64,000 bases of DNA from Pseudomonas sp. KUIN-1 (GTDB taxonomy: Bacteria > Pseudomonadota > Gammaproteobacteria > Pseudomonadales > Pseudomonadaceae), in contig NZ_AP020337.1 in assembly GCF_009176725.1 (NCBI RefSeq), positions 1,674,001 to 1,738,000 of the forward strand, in the 5' to 3' direction. Below the pieces are notes generated by a model. It did not search any database and was not told where the DNA came from. It saw nothing but the letters and a program-made list of their open reading frames with translations. This document shows, piece after piece, positions 52,927-61,794 of this stretch. The position numbers and the translations under genes were made by a program. How positions within the stretch are numbered: position 1 is the stretch's first letter; every line of letters begins with the position of its first letter.

Positions 52927-55008
52927 TTACTTCTTCGCGACAGCGGCACTCAGACCCAGGTAGTCGATGAGAATGCGCCCGGTCTCTGCCAGATAGGCAT
53001 CGTCCTCGGGTTTGGTTTTCTCGTCTTCCACCGGCAGCGCGTCTTCGTCTTCCTTCTTCAGCTCTTTGAGCGGCTCTTCACCCTTGGCCTTGCGGCGGGT
53101 GTTTTCCAGCGCAAGTTGCTTGCTTTCGATAGACGCATGCTCGGCACGCCGGTCGGCTTCATTGAGGCTGACGGTCTTCTCGTTCATCAGCTTCTTGGCC
53201 AGCGCCAGGCGATCCTCGATGAACACGAACTCGGCGTCTTTTGCCGAACGTGCCTCGTGACGCGCCTGCAGTTGGGCCAGGAACGGCCTGAACGGGTCGA
53301 TCGCCGGCTTGATCGCCGGTTTGATGCTGTCCCACGGCATGGCCTCGGGCAGCGCGCTCTCGCCGATTTCCTTGGTGTCGATCAGCGACGGGTAAGTGAT
53401 GTCCGGTACCACGCCCTGATGCTGGGTGCTCTGACCGGAAACCCGGTAGAACTTGGCCAGGGTCAGTTTCAGTTCGCCGTGATTGAGCGGCTGAATGGTC
53501 TGCACGGTGCCTTTACCGAAGGTCTGACCACCGATCACCAGCGCGCGGTGATAATCCTGCATCGCCCCGGCGAAAATCTCCGACGCCGACGCAGACAGAC
53601 GGTTGACCAGCAGTGCCATCGGGCCTTTGTAGAACGCGCCCTTGGCTTCGTCTTCCAGCACGTCGACCTTGCCGTCGGCATTGCGCACCAGCACGGTCGG
53701 GCCTTTGTCGATGAACAGGCTGGTCAGCTCGGTGGCTTCCTGCAATGAACCGCCACCGTTGTTGCGCAGATCCAGTACCACACCGTCGACCTTCTCGGCC
53801 TGCAATTCGGTGAGCAGTTTCTTCACGTCACGGGTGGTGCTCTTGTATTCCGGATCGCCGGCACGGTAGGCCTTGAAGTCCAGATAGAAGGCCGGAATGT
53901 CGATGACCCCGAGCTTGTAGTCCTTGCCATCCTGCTTGAGGTGCAGGATCGACTTCTTGGCCGCCTGCTCTTCAAGTTTCACCGCTTCACGGGTGATGGC
54001 GACGATCTTGGTGGTCTGGTCGTTCGGCGCATTGCTGGCCGGGATGATCTCCAGGCGTACCACCGAGCCTTTCGGACCGCGGATCAGCTTGACCACTTCA
54101 TCCAGACGCCAGCCGATCACGTCGACCATTTCCTTGTCGCCCTGAGCGACGGCCACGATCTTGTCGGCCGGGGCAACCTGCTTGGTCTTGGCCGCCGGAC
54201 CTGCCGGCACCAGACGCACGATCTTCACGTTGTCATTATCGCTCTGCAACACGGCGCCGATGCCTTCCAGCGACAGGCTCATGTTGATGTCGAAGTTCTC
54301 CGCGCTGTCAGGTGACAGGTAGTTGGTGTGCGGATCGTAGGACATGGCGAACGTGTTGATGTAGGCCTGGAAGATATCTTCGGCGCGAGTCTGATTCAGA
54401 CGCGCCTGCTGATTCTTGTAGCGCTTGGTCAGGGTTTCCTGAATCTTCGCCGGGTCCTTGCCTGCAATCTTCAACCGCAGGACTTCATCCTTGATGCGCT
54501 TGCGCCACAGTTCGTCGAGCTCGGCGGTATCCTTGGGCCATGCGGCGTCCTTGCGGTCGACCAGCAGGGTTTCCTTGGTATTGAAGTCGAGCTTGTCGAC
54601 GCCCTTGCCCAACTCGCCCAGCGTGAAGTTCAGACGCGCGTTGACGCGGTCCAGATAGCGCTTGTAGATGATGAAGCCGGCGTTCAGGTCGCCACTCTTC
54701 AGGAAGTCGTCGAACTGGAACTGCCATTTGTCGAACTCGGCAATGTCGCTGGCCATGAAATAGCTGCGCGAGGGGTCCAGTTGCTTGATGTAGCTCTGGT
54801 AAATAATCGCTGAACGCTTGTCGTCCAGGGGCGGCTTGCTGTAGTGATGTCGTTTGAGCAGCTCAACCACGTTGAGACTGGCAATCACTTCGTCGCGGTC
54901 CGGCTGAAGATTATCCCAGCTGTTGGCGGCAAAGGTACTGGCTGACATCGGCAAAACGCTAAGGCCGACAAACAGTGCGAGGGCAGTGCTGGGGAATAGT
55001 TGCTTCAT
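52927..55008 (-). CDS. prc: Tail-specific (C-terminal processing) protease
   Basis: A 693-residue periplasmic protease that degrades proteins with non-polar C-termini and processes envelope enzymes. A signal peptide is seen (KQLFPSTALALFVGLSVLPMSASTFA). The N-terminal helical domain is followed by a PDZ (about 235-320: LEGIGAVLQSDNDNVKIVRLVPAGPAAKT). The catalytic domain has NRLSASASEIFAGAMQDYHRALVIGGQTFGKGTVQ, with the Ser near 470 and the Lys near 496. A charged C-terminal domain follows. The ATG at 55008 gives the usual signal; ATG 55041 is an in-frame alternative. Confidence 0.93.
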   Translation of the reverse strand: MKQLFPSTALALFVGLSVLPMSASTFAANSWDNLQPDRDEVIASLNVVELLKRHHYSKPPLDDKRSAIIYQSYIKQLDPSRSYFMASDIAEFDKWQFQFDDFLKSGDLNAGFIIYKRYLDRVNARLNFTLGELGKGVDKLDFNTKETLLVDRKDAAWPKDTAELDELWRKRIKDEVLRLKIAGKDPAKIQETLTKRYKNQQARLNQTRAEDIFQAYINTFAMSYDPHTNYLSPDSAENFDINMSLSLEGIGAVLQSDNDNVKIVRLVPAGPAAKTKQVAPADKIVAVAQGDKEMVDVIGWRLDEVVKLIRGPKGSVVRLEIIPASNAPNDQTTKIVAITREAVKLEEQAAKKSILHLKQDGKDYKLGVIDIPAFYLDFKAYRAGDPEYKSTTRDVKKLLTELQAEKVDGVVLDLRNNGGGSLQEATELTSLFIDKGPTVLVRNADGKVDVLEDEAKGAFYKGPMALLVNRLSASASEIFAGAMQDYHRALVIGGQTFGKGTVQTIQPLNHGELKLTLAKFYRVSGQSTQHQGVVPDITYPSLIDTKEIGESALPEAMPWDSIKPAIKPAIDPFRPFLAQLQARHEARSAKDAEFVFIEDRLALAKKLMNEKTVSLNEADRRAEHASIESKQLALENTRRKAKGEEPLKELKKEDEDALPVEDEKTKPEDDAYLAETGRILIDYLGLSAAVAKK

Positions 55009-55146
55009 GCTGATTCGACGCGAGGACAATTGATAACGCATATTAGGCCGTCTTTGAGGTCGCCGGTTCCTTTGGACCCGGCCGCATAATGCAAAAGCCC
55101 GGGCAAAACAGCCACGGGCTCAGTCTGGACTCACTATGGAGGCACC

Positions 55147-56109
55147 GTGAAAGCATTGCAAGGCGTTGAAGGACATGTGGAATGGGTCGAGGAGCCGAGT
55201 CCGGCCCTCGATGTGGGGCAGGTACGTATCAAAGTGGCTGCGGCAGGTTTGAATCGTGCCGATCTGTTACAGCGCGAGGGCAAGTATCCGCCGCCGCCCG
55301 GAGTCACTCAGACGCTGGGTCTGGAGTGCTCCGGCGTGATCGCCGAAGTCGGTCCGGGTTCGTCCTGGGTGGTTGGAGACCGCGTCTGCGCGCTGTTGGC
55401 GGGCGGGGCGATGGCCGAAGAAGTGGTGGTCGATGGGCGACACGTGCTGCCCGTGCCGGAAGGGCTGTCGCTGCATGAGGCGGCAGCCATTCCCGAGGTC
55501 TATGCCACGGCGTGGCTGAACCTGTTCGAGCTCGCCGGGCTCAAGCCAGGCGAGAAGGTGTTGTTGCACGCTGGCGCAAGTGGGGTTGGTTCAGCCGGGA
55601 TTCAGCTTTGCAAGGCGTTTGGCAACCCGGTCTGGGTCAGCGTCGGCTCGGCAGAACGGCTGGCCTATTGCGTCGAACTGGGTGCTCAGGGCGGCGTGGT
55701 GCGCAGCGAAAGTCTTGAAGGCCTGAACGATTTTGCACCGTTCAACGTCATCCTCGACCCGGTGGGGGCGAGCTATGCCGAGCTCAATGTAAAACTGCTG
55801 GCCCTTGACGGCCGCTGGGTGCTGATCGGCGTCATGAGCGGCCGCGAGGCGAAAGTGGATCTGGCTCATGTGCTGGGCAAGCGTATCCGGTTGATGGGCT
55901 CGACCTTGCGCAGCCGCGACGACACGTTCAAGGCCGACCTGCTCAGTGACCTGGGACAGCACGTCTGGCCGCTGTTCACTGAAGGCCGCCTCAAGCCGCA
56001 ACTGGCGAAATCCTTTGCGATCAAGGATGCCGAAGCGGCGTTCGAAGAGCTGGCGACCAATACGGTGTCCGGCAAGATCGTGCTGGTGATCGACGAAAGC
56101 CTGGTCTGA
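55147..56109 (+). CDS. NAD(P)H quinone oxidoreductase (zinc-free MDR, PIG3-like)
   Basis: A 320-residue medium-chain reductase of the quinone oxidoreductase type: AAAGLNRADLLQREGKYPPPPGVTQTLGLECSGVIAEVG, then AAIPEVYATAWLNLFELAGLKPGEKVLLHAGASGVGSAGIQLCKAFGNPVWVSVGS with the NADPH-binding AxxGxVG loop. No zinc ligands are seen. The start is GTG at 55147 with GGAGG five bases upstream. It is divergent from prc. Confidence 0.93.
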   Translation: MKALQGVEGHVEWVEEPSPALDVGQVRIKVAAAGLNRADLLQREGKYPPPPGVTQTLGLECSGVIAEVGPGSSWVVGDRVCALLAGGAMAEEVVVDGRHVLPVPEGLSLHEAAAIPEVYATAWLNLFELAGLKPGEKVLLHAGASGVGSAGIQLCKAFGNPVWVSVGSAERLAYCVELGAQGGVVRSESLEGLNDFAPFNVILDPVGASYAELNVKLLALDGRWVLIGVMSGREAKVDLAHVLGKRIRLMGSTLRSRDDTFKADLLSDLGQHVWPLFTEGRLKPQLAKSFAIKDAEAAFEELATNTVSGKIVLVIDESLV

Positions 56110-56128
56110 CCCGGCGGCGCCTCTGGAC

Positions 56129-56782
56129 TCAGCTCCAGTCGTGCACCGGCCAGCCTGCTTTCTGTGCGTGTTCCAGTAACACGGCATCGGGGTTGACCAC
56201 GTTAGGGTGGTCAACCTTGAGCAGCAGCGGCAGGTCATTGCGCGAATCCGAATAGAAACTCGCACCCTCGAGATTTTCCCCCTCGGCATCCAGCCACTCC
56301 ATCAGGCGCGTGATCTTGCCTTCCCGATAAGTCAGCACGCCGACTGTGGCCCCGCTGTAGACGCCATGCTGCACGTCCAGCTCGATACCCAGCACTTCGT
56401 CGATGCCGAGGCGTTCGGCGATCGGCTTGACCAGGTGCACGCCCGAAGCCGAGATCACCAGAATCCGGTCACCCTTGGCGCGGTGCTTTGCAATGCACGT
56501 GCAGGCGTCGCTGTAGATGATCGGTTCGATGACGTCCTCGACCCACGGGCCGACCAGATGCTCGATTTCTTCGGGGGTACGGCCAGCCATGGGCTCCAGG
56601 CTGAAGGCCATGTAGTCTTCCATCGCGAGCTTGCCCTCGCTGTAGGCGGCCATCAGTTCGTCGTTTCGTTGCATGAACGACGTCGAGTCAACCCAGCCCA
56701 GGCGACCCATCTGCTCGCTCCAGAGCGTGGCGCAGTCACCACCGATCAGGGTTTCGTCCAGGTCGAAAATTGCCAAGGGCAT
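56129..56782 (-). CDS. HAD superfamily (IB) phosphatase
   Basis: A 217-residue HAD hydrolase: motif I IFDLDETLIGGD (nucleophile Asp), motif II VISASG, motif III Lys in the HRAKGDRIL/AEGEN region, and motif IV YSDSRNDLPLLL. It is related to phosphoserine-phosphatase-like enzymes. It lies 91 bases downstream of the ABC ATPase on the same strand, so it may be the last gene of the importer operon and dephosphorylate the imported compound. That link is inferred from position. Confidence 0.85.
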   Translation of the reverse strand: MPLAIFDLDETLIGGDCATLWSEQMGRLGWVDSTSFMQRNDELMAAYSEGKLAMEDYMAFSLEPMAGRTPEEIEHLVGPWVEDVIEPIIYSDACTCIAKHRAKGDRILVISASGVHLVKPIAERLGIDEVLGIELDVQHGVYSGATVGVLTYREGKITRLMEWLDAEGENLEGASFYSDSRNDLPLLLKVDHPNVVNPDAVLLEHAQKAGWPVHDWS

Positions 56783-56811
56783 GTGTGCTTATCCTCAGTG
56801 TTGGTTACGTT

Positions 56812-56849
56812 AGCTTCAAGCTTCAAGCTTCAAGCTTCAAGCTTCAAGC
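56812..56849. repeat. Heptanucleotide tandem repeat
   Basis: Five exact copies of agcttca plus agc, followed by gaaagc twice. It lies between the ABC ATPase stop and the HAD phosphatase start. On the minus strand the unit reads TGAAGCT. Copy number may vary between strains. Confidence 0.9.
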
Positions 56850-56873
56850 GAAAGCGAAAGCTCGGCGGTTGCG

Positions 56874-57863
56874 TCAGTCAAGCGCGCACAGCGCCGACGG
56901 TTCGATGTTCAGTGTTACACGCCTTCCGTCCGGGTGCAGGTCGTCGGCGCTGCGGTTCAGTACGTCGACCACCAGCTTCACGCCACGGGCCTGTACCCGG
57001 TAACGGATGACGTTGCCGAGCAGACTGTGACTGCGTATTTCGCCTTCCAGTTCGCCGGTCAGGCTCAATTGGATCGATTCAGGGCGGATCGCCACACGGC
57101 TGTTGATCGGGCGCTGCATCAGGCGCGTGGCGTCGTCGGCTTCCAGCAGGTTGTAGTTGCCGATGAAGCCTGCGGCGAATACGTCCACAGGCGCGGTGTA
57201 GAGGGTTTCGGCGTCGCCGCTCTGCACGATCCGGCCCTGGTTCATCAGGAAGATACGGTCTGACATGATCAGTGCTTCTTCCTGGTCGTGGGTCACGAAA
57301 ATGGTGGTCAGGCCCAGCTCGCGCTGAATGGCACGGATCTGTTCGCGCAGGTTCTTGCGAATCCGCGCATCCAGCGCCGACAGCGGCTCATCGAGCAACA
57401 GCAGACGCGGGCGAGTGACCAGCGAACGCGCCAGCGCCACGCGCTGGCATTGCCCGCCGGACAACTGATGCGGGTAACGCGTGGCAAAATCGTGCAGCTC
57501 GACCATGCGCAGAATCTCGGCGACGCGCCGTGTACTCTCGTCAGCACTGACTTTCTGAATGCGCAGCCCGAAGGCGACGTTTTGCTCGACGGTCATGTTG
57601 GGAAACAGCGCGTAACTCTGGAACACCATGCCGATGTTGCGCTTTTGCGGGGTGAGCGGCACCAGATCGCTGCCATCGAGCAGAATGCGCCCGCTGTTGA
57701 CCGGGGTCAGCCCGGCGATGCAACGCAACAACGTGGATTTGCCGCAGCCCGACGGGCCCAGCAAGGTAACGAACTCGCCTTTCGCAATGCTGCAGTTGAT
57801 GTCGCTGAACACTGACGTGCTGGCGTAGCTTTTCTGCAGGTTTTCAATGCTGACAAAACTCAT
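56874..57863 (-). CDS. ABC importer ATPase (phosphonate/spermidine/iron type)
   Basis: A 329-residue ATPase: Walker A LLGPSGCGKSTLLR, Q-loop MVFQSYALFP, signature LSGGQCQRVALARSL, Walker B LLLLDEPLSALD, H-loop FVTHDQEEA, then a TOBE-type C-terminal domain. This places it in the CUT1/phosphonate PhnT-like group. Its start is one base from the permease stop, so it is in the same operon. Confidence 0.92.
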   Translation of the reverse strand: MSFVSIENLQKSYASTSVFSDINCSIAKGEFVTLLGPSGCGKSTLLRCIAGLTPVNSGRILLDGSDLVPLTPQKRNIGMVFQSYALFPNMTVEQNVAFGLRIQKVSADESTRRVAEILRMVELHDFATRYPHQLSGGQCQRVALARSLVTRPRLLLLDEPLSALDARIRKNLREQIRAIQRELGLTTIFVTHDQEEALIMSDRIFLMNQGRIVQSGDAETLYTAPVDVFAAGFIGNYNLLEADDATRLMQRPINSRVAIRPESIQLSLTGELEGEIRSHSLLGNVIRYRVQARGVKLVVDVLNRSADDLHPDGRRVTLNIEPSALCALD

Positions 57864-57864
57864 C

Positions 57865-58662
57865 TCAGTCTTTGTCCTTGTTCAGTCGATTGGCGGCCCA
57901 GGTCAGCACCAGCACGAAGAGGAAATAGGAAATCACCAGCGCGCTGTTGAAGTGACCGCTGCTGTTGCGCATGTTGTTGAGGTACACCTGCAGGGTTTCA
58001 TAGCGCGTGCCGACCAGCAGGTTGGCGAATACGAATTCGCCGAACAGGAACGAGAACGACAGCAGCAGGGCAATCATCAGGCCCTTGCGCAGGTTGGGCA
58101 GCACCACCATGAACGCCGCCTGCCAGGTGCTGGCGCCGAGCAACCGGGCGGCGTCCATCAGGTCTGTCAGGTTGATGGCCTGCAGGTTGTTGGTGATGGC
58201 GCGGTACATGAAGGGCAGGGCGACGGTGAAGTAACAGCCGATCAGAATCCACGGTGTGCCGACCATCGCCATGGGGCCTGAGCCATACAGCTGCAGCAGG
58301 CCGACCGAGGAAACCACGGGTGGCACGGCAAACGGCAGCAGGATGAGGATGTTCATCAGCCCGTCGAGGCGCGGAAAGTAGTAATGCACGACGAACAGCA
58401 GGGGCAGAATCAGCACCACCGAAAGGATCAGTGCGCCGACGCAGACCAGCAGTGACTGGCCGAACGCCGTCAGAAAGCGTGGGTCGCTCCACAGCGCCAC
58501 GTACCATTTGAAGGTCAGGCCACTGGGCAGAATGGTCGCCGACCAGCTGGTCGCGATCGAGTACAGGAAGGTGCCGGCCAGCGGCAGCAACAGGATCAGG
58601 AACAGCAGGCAGACCACCGTCTTGTGATAAATGCTCGCAGGCCCTCGTTCAACGCGTGACAT
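57865..58662 (-). CDS. ABC importer permease (second)
   Basis: A 265-residue permease with six hydrophobic helices. The EAA loop is DLMDAARLLGASTWQAAFMVVLPNLRKGLM. The start overlaps the first permease by 14 bases. It probably pairs with it as a heterodimer, like PhnU/PhnV in 2-aminoethylphosphonate importers. Confidence 0.92.
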   Translation of the reverse strand: MSRVERGPASIYHKTVVCLLFLILLLPLAGTFLYSIATSWSATILPSGLTFKWYVALWSDPRFLTAFGQSLLVCVGALILSVVLILPLLFVVHYYFPRLDGLMNILILLPFAVPPVVSSVGLLQLYGSGPMAMVGTPWILIGCYFTVALPFMYRAITNNLQAINLTDLMDAARLLGASTWQAAFMVVLPNLRKGLMIALLLSFSFLFGEFVFANLLVGTRYETLQVYLNNMRNSSGHFNSALVISYFLFVLVLTWAANRLNKDKD

Positions 58663-59491
58663 GGTAGCTCCTTCTCAACAGCCACTGATGGACCACCGTG
58701 ACCAGGGTCATGAGACCGACCAGAATCATCGCCAGCGCGCTGGCCATGTTCGGGTCCAGCGTGATATCGCCCGCGACCATCGCCGCGATACGGATGGGCA
58801 ATACGTTGAAATTGCCGGTGGTCAGCGCGTAGACCGTGGCATACGCGCCGAGCGCATTGGCCAGCAGAATGACGAAGGTGCCGAGCAGTGCCGGGGTCAG
58901 CACCGGCAGGCCGATGTAGCGCCAGAACTGATAGCTGCTGGCCCCCAGCAGCGCTGCCGACTCGTTCCAGTCTTCGCGCACGGCATCGAATGCGGGGTAG
59001 AGCAGCAGCACGCCGAGGGGGATCTGGAAGTAGGTATAAAGGATGATCAGTCCGGTCTTGGAATACAGGTTGAAGTCATCGATGATCCCGGTCTGCTTGA
59101 GGATCAGGGTCAGCGCGCCGTTGAACCCCAGCAGGATGATGAACGCGAACGCCAGTGGAACGCCGGCGAAATTGCTGGTCATGTTGGCGAACGAGTTGAC
59201 GAAATCGCGCAGCCGCGAATCCACCTTGCGCAGTGAATAGGCACCCAGAACGGAGATGATGATGCCGAACAGGCTCGACCAGAAGCTGATCTCCAGGCTG
59301 TACTGAATGGCCTGCCGATAGAACTTCGAGCTGAACGCCCGGGTGAAGTTTTCCCAGCCCCAGCCGGCATCGCTTTGCAGGCTGTGGATCGCGACCCACA
59401 ACAGCGGTGCGATCTGAAACACGATGAAAAATACGGCGAAGGGCAGCAGGCACAACAGCCCCAGCCACTTGCCTCGGGAAAAGGTCGTCAA
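58649..59491 (-). CDS. ABC importer permease (first)
   Basis: A 280-residue permease with six hydrophobic helices and the EAA loop AVREDWNESAALLGASSYQFWRYIGLPVL. The start is probably TTG at 59491 (MTTFSRGKWLG), which overlaps the previous gene's TGA as TTGA and has GGGAGA upstream; the longer frame to 59557 would run into the enzyme gene. Confidence 0.88.
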   Translation of the reverse strand: MTTFSRGKWLGLLCLLPFAVFFIVFQIAPLLWVAIHSLQSDAGWGWENFTRAFSSKFYRQAIQYSLEISFWSSLFGIIISVLGAYSLRKVDSRLRDFVNSFANMTSNFAGVPLAFAFIILLGFNGALTLILKQTGIIDDFNLYSKTGLIILYTYFQIPLGVLLLYPAFDAVREDWNESAALLGASSYQFWRYIGLPVLTPALLGTFVILLANALGAYATVYALTTGNFNVLPIRIAAMVAGDITLDPNMASALAMILVGLMTLVTVVHQWLLRRSYHVTR

Positions 59492-60294
59492 TTGAAGATC
59501 TCCCGGCAGACCGGTTTGTCGTGAGGGATACCCAGCAGCTCGCAAACGGTGCCGCACAGATCGGTCTGGCGCGGCGCGGCGTCGACATTCAGGCTGAAGG
59601 CATCGCCGATAACGAACAGCGGTACTTCACGCTCTTCCGGCAACAGCCCGTTGTGCGAGCGGTCGTTGTTCATGCCGTGGTCGGCGGTTACCAGCACCTG
59701 ATACCCCGCATCCAGCCAGCGTTGCAGATAGTCAGCCAGAATGATGTCGGCGCTGCGGGCGCTGTTGCGGTACTGCGCAGTGTCGAGGCCGTGCTTGTGC
59801 CCGGCGTCGTCGATGTTCATGGGGTGGATCAGCAGAAAGTTCGGGGCGTGGCTGAGGCGCAGACTTTCGGCGTCGGCGAACAGGTGCGAATCAGGGTAGT
59901 GGTCGGCCCAGTAGAACAGCCCGTGCTGGATCGGCAGGTCCGCTGCCTCGGTGTGGCGGTCGCGTGCCGGGTCGAACGGCGTGCGGTTGTACAGCTCGCT
60001 GACCCAGTGATAGGCCGCCGCTGCCGTGCTCAGTCCGGCGTCGCGAGCATAGTGAAAGATGCTGCGCTGATTCGACAGGCGTGAGACGTTGTTATGCACG
60101 ATGCCGCTGTCGATGGGCGCAACGCCGGTCAGTATGCATTCGTAAAGGGGGCGGGAGAGGGCGGGCAGTTCGCATTCGATCTTGTAGAGCGCGGCCCTGC
60201 CTGCATCATGCCAGGCTTGCAGGTGCCCCATCGCATGGCGTGCGACTTCGTAATTGAGGCCGTCCAGCACGATCAGGATGACGTTGTGTTTCAT
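59488..60294 (-). CDS. Alkaline phosphatase-superfamily phosphodiesterase
   Basis: A 268-residue enzyme of the nucleotide pyrophosphatase / phosphodiesterase branch: ILIVLDGLNYEVARHAMGHL (metal Asp), PALSRPLYECILTGVAP with Ser as probable nucleophile, HPMNIDDAGHKHGLD (metal ligands) and LVTADHGMNND. No signal peptide is seen, so it works in the cytosol. Lying inside the importer operon between binding protein and permeases, it probably hydrolyses the imported phosphodiester or phosphonate. The ATG at 60294 is preferred to the TTG at 60300. Confidence 0.85.
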   Translation of the reverse strand: MKHNVILIVLDGLNYEVARHAMGHLQAWHDAGRAALYKIECELPALSRPLYECILTGVAPIDSGIVHNNVSRLSNQRSIFHYARDAGLSTAAAAYHWVSELYNRTPFDPARDRHTEAADLPIQHGLFYWADHYPDSHLFADAESLRLSHAPNFLLIHPMNIDDAGHKHGLDTAQYRNSARSADIILADYLQRWLDAGYQVLVTADHGMNNDRSHNGLLPEEREVPLFVIGDAFSLNVDAAPRQTDLCGTVCELLGIPHDKPVCREIFN

Positions 60295-60315
60295 GGGCAA
60301 CTCGCTTTGAAAGAA

Positions 60316-60336
60316 CGGGCGAGACTGGCTCGCCCG
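60316..60336 (-). terminator. Intra-operon hairpin after the binding-protein gene
   Basis: A perfect 8-bp stem (cgggcgag / ctcgcccg) with a 5-base loop and no T-run lies between the binding-protein and enzyme genes. Such hairpins commonly protect the more abundant binding-protein mRNA. Confidence 0.6.
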
Positions 60337-60372
60337 GTGTACACGACTTCATCCCTGAGCCGCAGGAGAGGA

Positions 60373-61440
60373 TCAGTTCATCTCGATGATGACCTGCTCG
60401 TTCCACATCTGCGGCAGCGCTTTGGAGGTTTTCTCCCAGGCGTCTGCGTTCTTGATCGGCTTGGCGTTTTTGTACTGGTCTTGCGGCAGCAACTTGGCTT
60501 GAACATCTTCAGGCAATTTGATGTGCTCTACGCGAATCGGGCGCGCATTGCCTTCTGCCAGCCTGATCTGACCCGCGTCGCTGAAGGTGTACTCACGCGC
60601 CAGCTTGGCGGCGTTCGGGTGTTTGGCATACTTGTTGATGATGGTGGTGTAGCCGGAAATCACCGAGCCGTCCGACGGGATCAGCACGACGTAATCATCG
60701 GGTTTGGTCATCTTGGCTTTGTAGCTCAGGCCATTGAAGTCCCAGACCACACCGACTTCGATTTCGCCTTTCTCGATGGTCTGAATGGTCGGGTTGGCCA
60801 GCGACAGACGCTTCTGTTTGGCCAGATCGGTGAACAGTGCCAGGCCCGGTGCGATGTTGCTTTCGTCACCTTTCATGGCGATGGCCGCTGCCAGTACACC
60901 GTTGGCAGCCTGAGCCGCAGTGCTCACATCGCCGATGGAAACCTTGTATTTGCCGGTTTTCAGGTCAGCCCAGCTTTTCGGGATTTCAGAGCCGTGCAGC
61001 AGGTTTTTGTTGACGATGAAGGCAATGGTGCCCGTATAGGCCAGCGCCCAATGGCCGTCCGTGTCCTTGGCCCAGGTCGGGATCTGCTCCCAGGTGGTTG
61101 GCTTGTAAGGCTGGGTGACGCCTTTTGCTGCGGCGATAGGGCCGAATGCTGCGCCTACGTCGCCAATGTCACCGCTGGCGTTGTCTTTCTCCGCTTCGAA
61201 CTTGGCGATCTCCTGGGCCGAACTCATGTCGGTGTCCATGTGCTTGAGGCCGTATTTGGCTTCCAGGTCTTTCCAGATGCCGCCCCAGTTTGCCCAGTCA
61301 TCCGGCATGCCGAGGCTGTTGACTGCGCCTTCAGCCTTGGCCGCAGCCTCCAGCGTTTTAAGATCCGTGTCCGCAGCCATGACCAGCGAACTCATTGCCA
61401 TGGCTGAACCGAGGAGTGATGCCAACAAAAGATGTTTCAT
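60373..61440 (-). CDS. Periplasmic substrate-binding protein (phosphonate/polyamine/iron-type)
   Basis: A 355-residue binding protein with a signal peptide ending near residue 22 (SSLVMA). The mature protein has LETLEAAAKAEGAVNSLGMPDDWANWGGIWKDLEAKYGLKHMDTDMSSAQEIAKFEAEK near the start and VVWDFNGLSYKAKMTKPDDYVVLIPSDGSVISGY in the second lobe. It resembles PhnS-type and Fe/polyamine-binding proteins (SBP_bac family). AGGAG lies seven bases before the ATG. It is first in the operon, with two operator-like sites upstream. Confidence 0.9.
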   Translation of the reverse strand: MKHLLLASLLGSAMAMSSLVMAADTDLKTLEAAAKAEGAVNSLGMPDDWANWGGIWKDLEAKYGLKHMDTDMSSAQEIAKFEAEKDNASGDIGDVGAAFGPIAAAKGVTQPYKPTTWEQIPTWAKDTDGHWALAYTGTIAFIVNKNLLHGSEIPKSWADLKTGKYKVSIGDVSTAAQAANGVLAAAIAMKGDESNIAPGLALFTDLAKQKRLSLANPTIQTIEKGEIEVGVVWDFNGLSYKAKMTKPDDYVVLIPSDGSVISGYTTIINKYAKHPNAAKLAREYTFSDAGQIRLAEGNARPIRVEHIKLPEDVQAKLLPQDQYKNAKPIKNADAWEKTSKALPQMWNEQVIIEMN

Positions 61441-61455
61441 TCGGAGCTCCTAGTG

Positions 61456-61473
61456 CACTTCTTGCAAGAAGTG
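61456..61473. promoter_or_regulatory. Perfect 18-bp palindrome upstream of the importer operon
   Basis: cacttcttg directly abuts its reverse complement caagaagtg, 16 bases upstream of the binding-protein start. It would form a hairpin next to the ribosome site in the mRNA or be a dimer-binding site on DNA. Confidence 0.55.
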
Positions 61474-61488
61474 TTCGTTGCGGATTGT

Positions 61489-61502
61489 TTGGTCTAGATC
61501 AG
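61489..61502. promoter_or_regulatory. Operator-like site 1 for the GntR/UTRA regulator
   Basis: ttggtctagatcag, an imperfect palindrome with core GGTCTAG. It shares this core with site 2 at 61769-61782. Such TGGTCTA-type dyads are typical targets of UTRA-domain GntR regulators of the PhnF/HutC group. Confidence 0.5.
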
Positions 61503-61768
61503 CAATACCTGAGCCAAGTTAGGCTTTTTGCATGACATTTTCGTGTCGTGTCGCGTAGACAAAAGCGTTTTTCAAGGGCCCTGGCAGTGCCTGGCGCTAA
61601 GCGTAGACCATCGCAACGTGCGCGCTGAGCAGGGGGTTCGGGGCTGTTTTCAGCACAGTTGGCATGCAACGTGATTTGTCCTGTAACAGGACAGTCATGT
61701 ACCCGGCCTAGGCTCACCGCAAGGGAGTCAACGGCGTTGACCGCACTGATGTATGCCTCGTAACAGGG

Positions 61769-61782
61769 CTGGTCTAGTCCAG
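61769..61782. promoter_or_regulatory. Operator-like site 2 for the GntR/UTRA regulator
   Basis: ctggtctagtccag is a palindrome with only one mismatched pair. It lies 13 bases upstream of the chosen regulator start (61795), as expected for autoregulation. If translation began at 61753 the site would lie inside the gene, which argues for the later start. Confidence 0.5.
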
Positions 61783-61794
61783 ACGGATACCGGA

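Noticed and set aside
56812..56849. Possible CRISPR array
   Set aside because: The repeats are contiguous 7-mers without spacers, and no cas gene is present.
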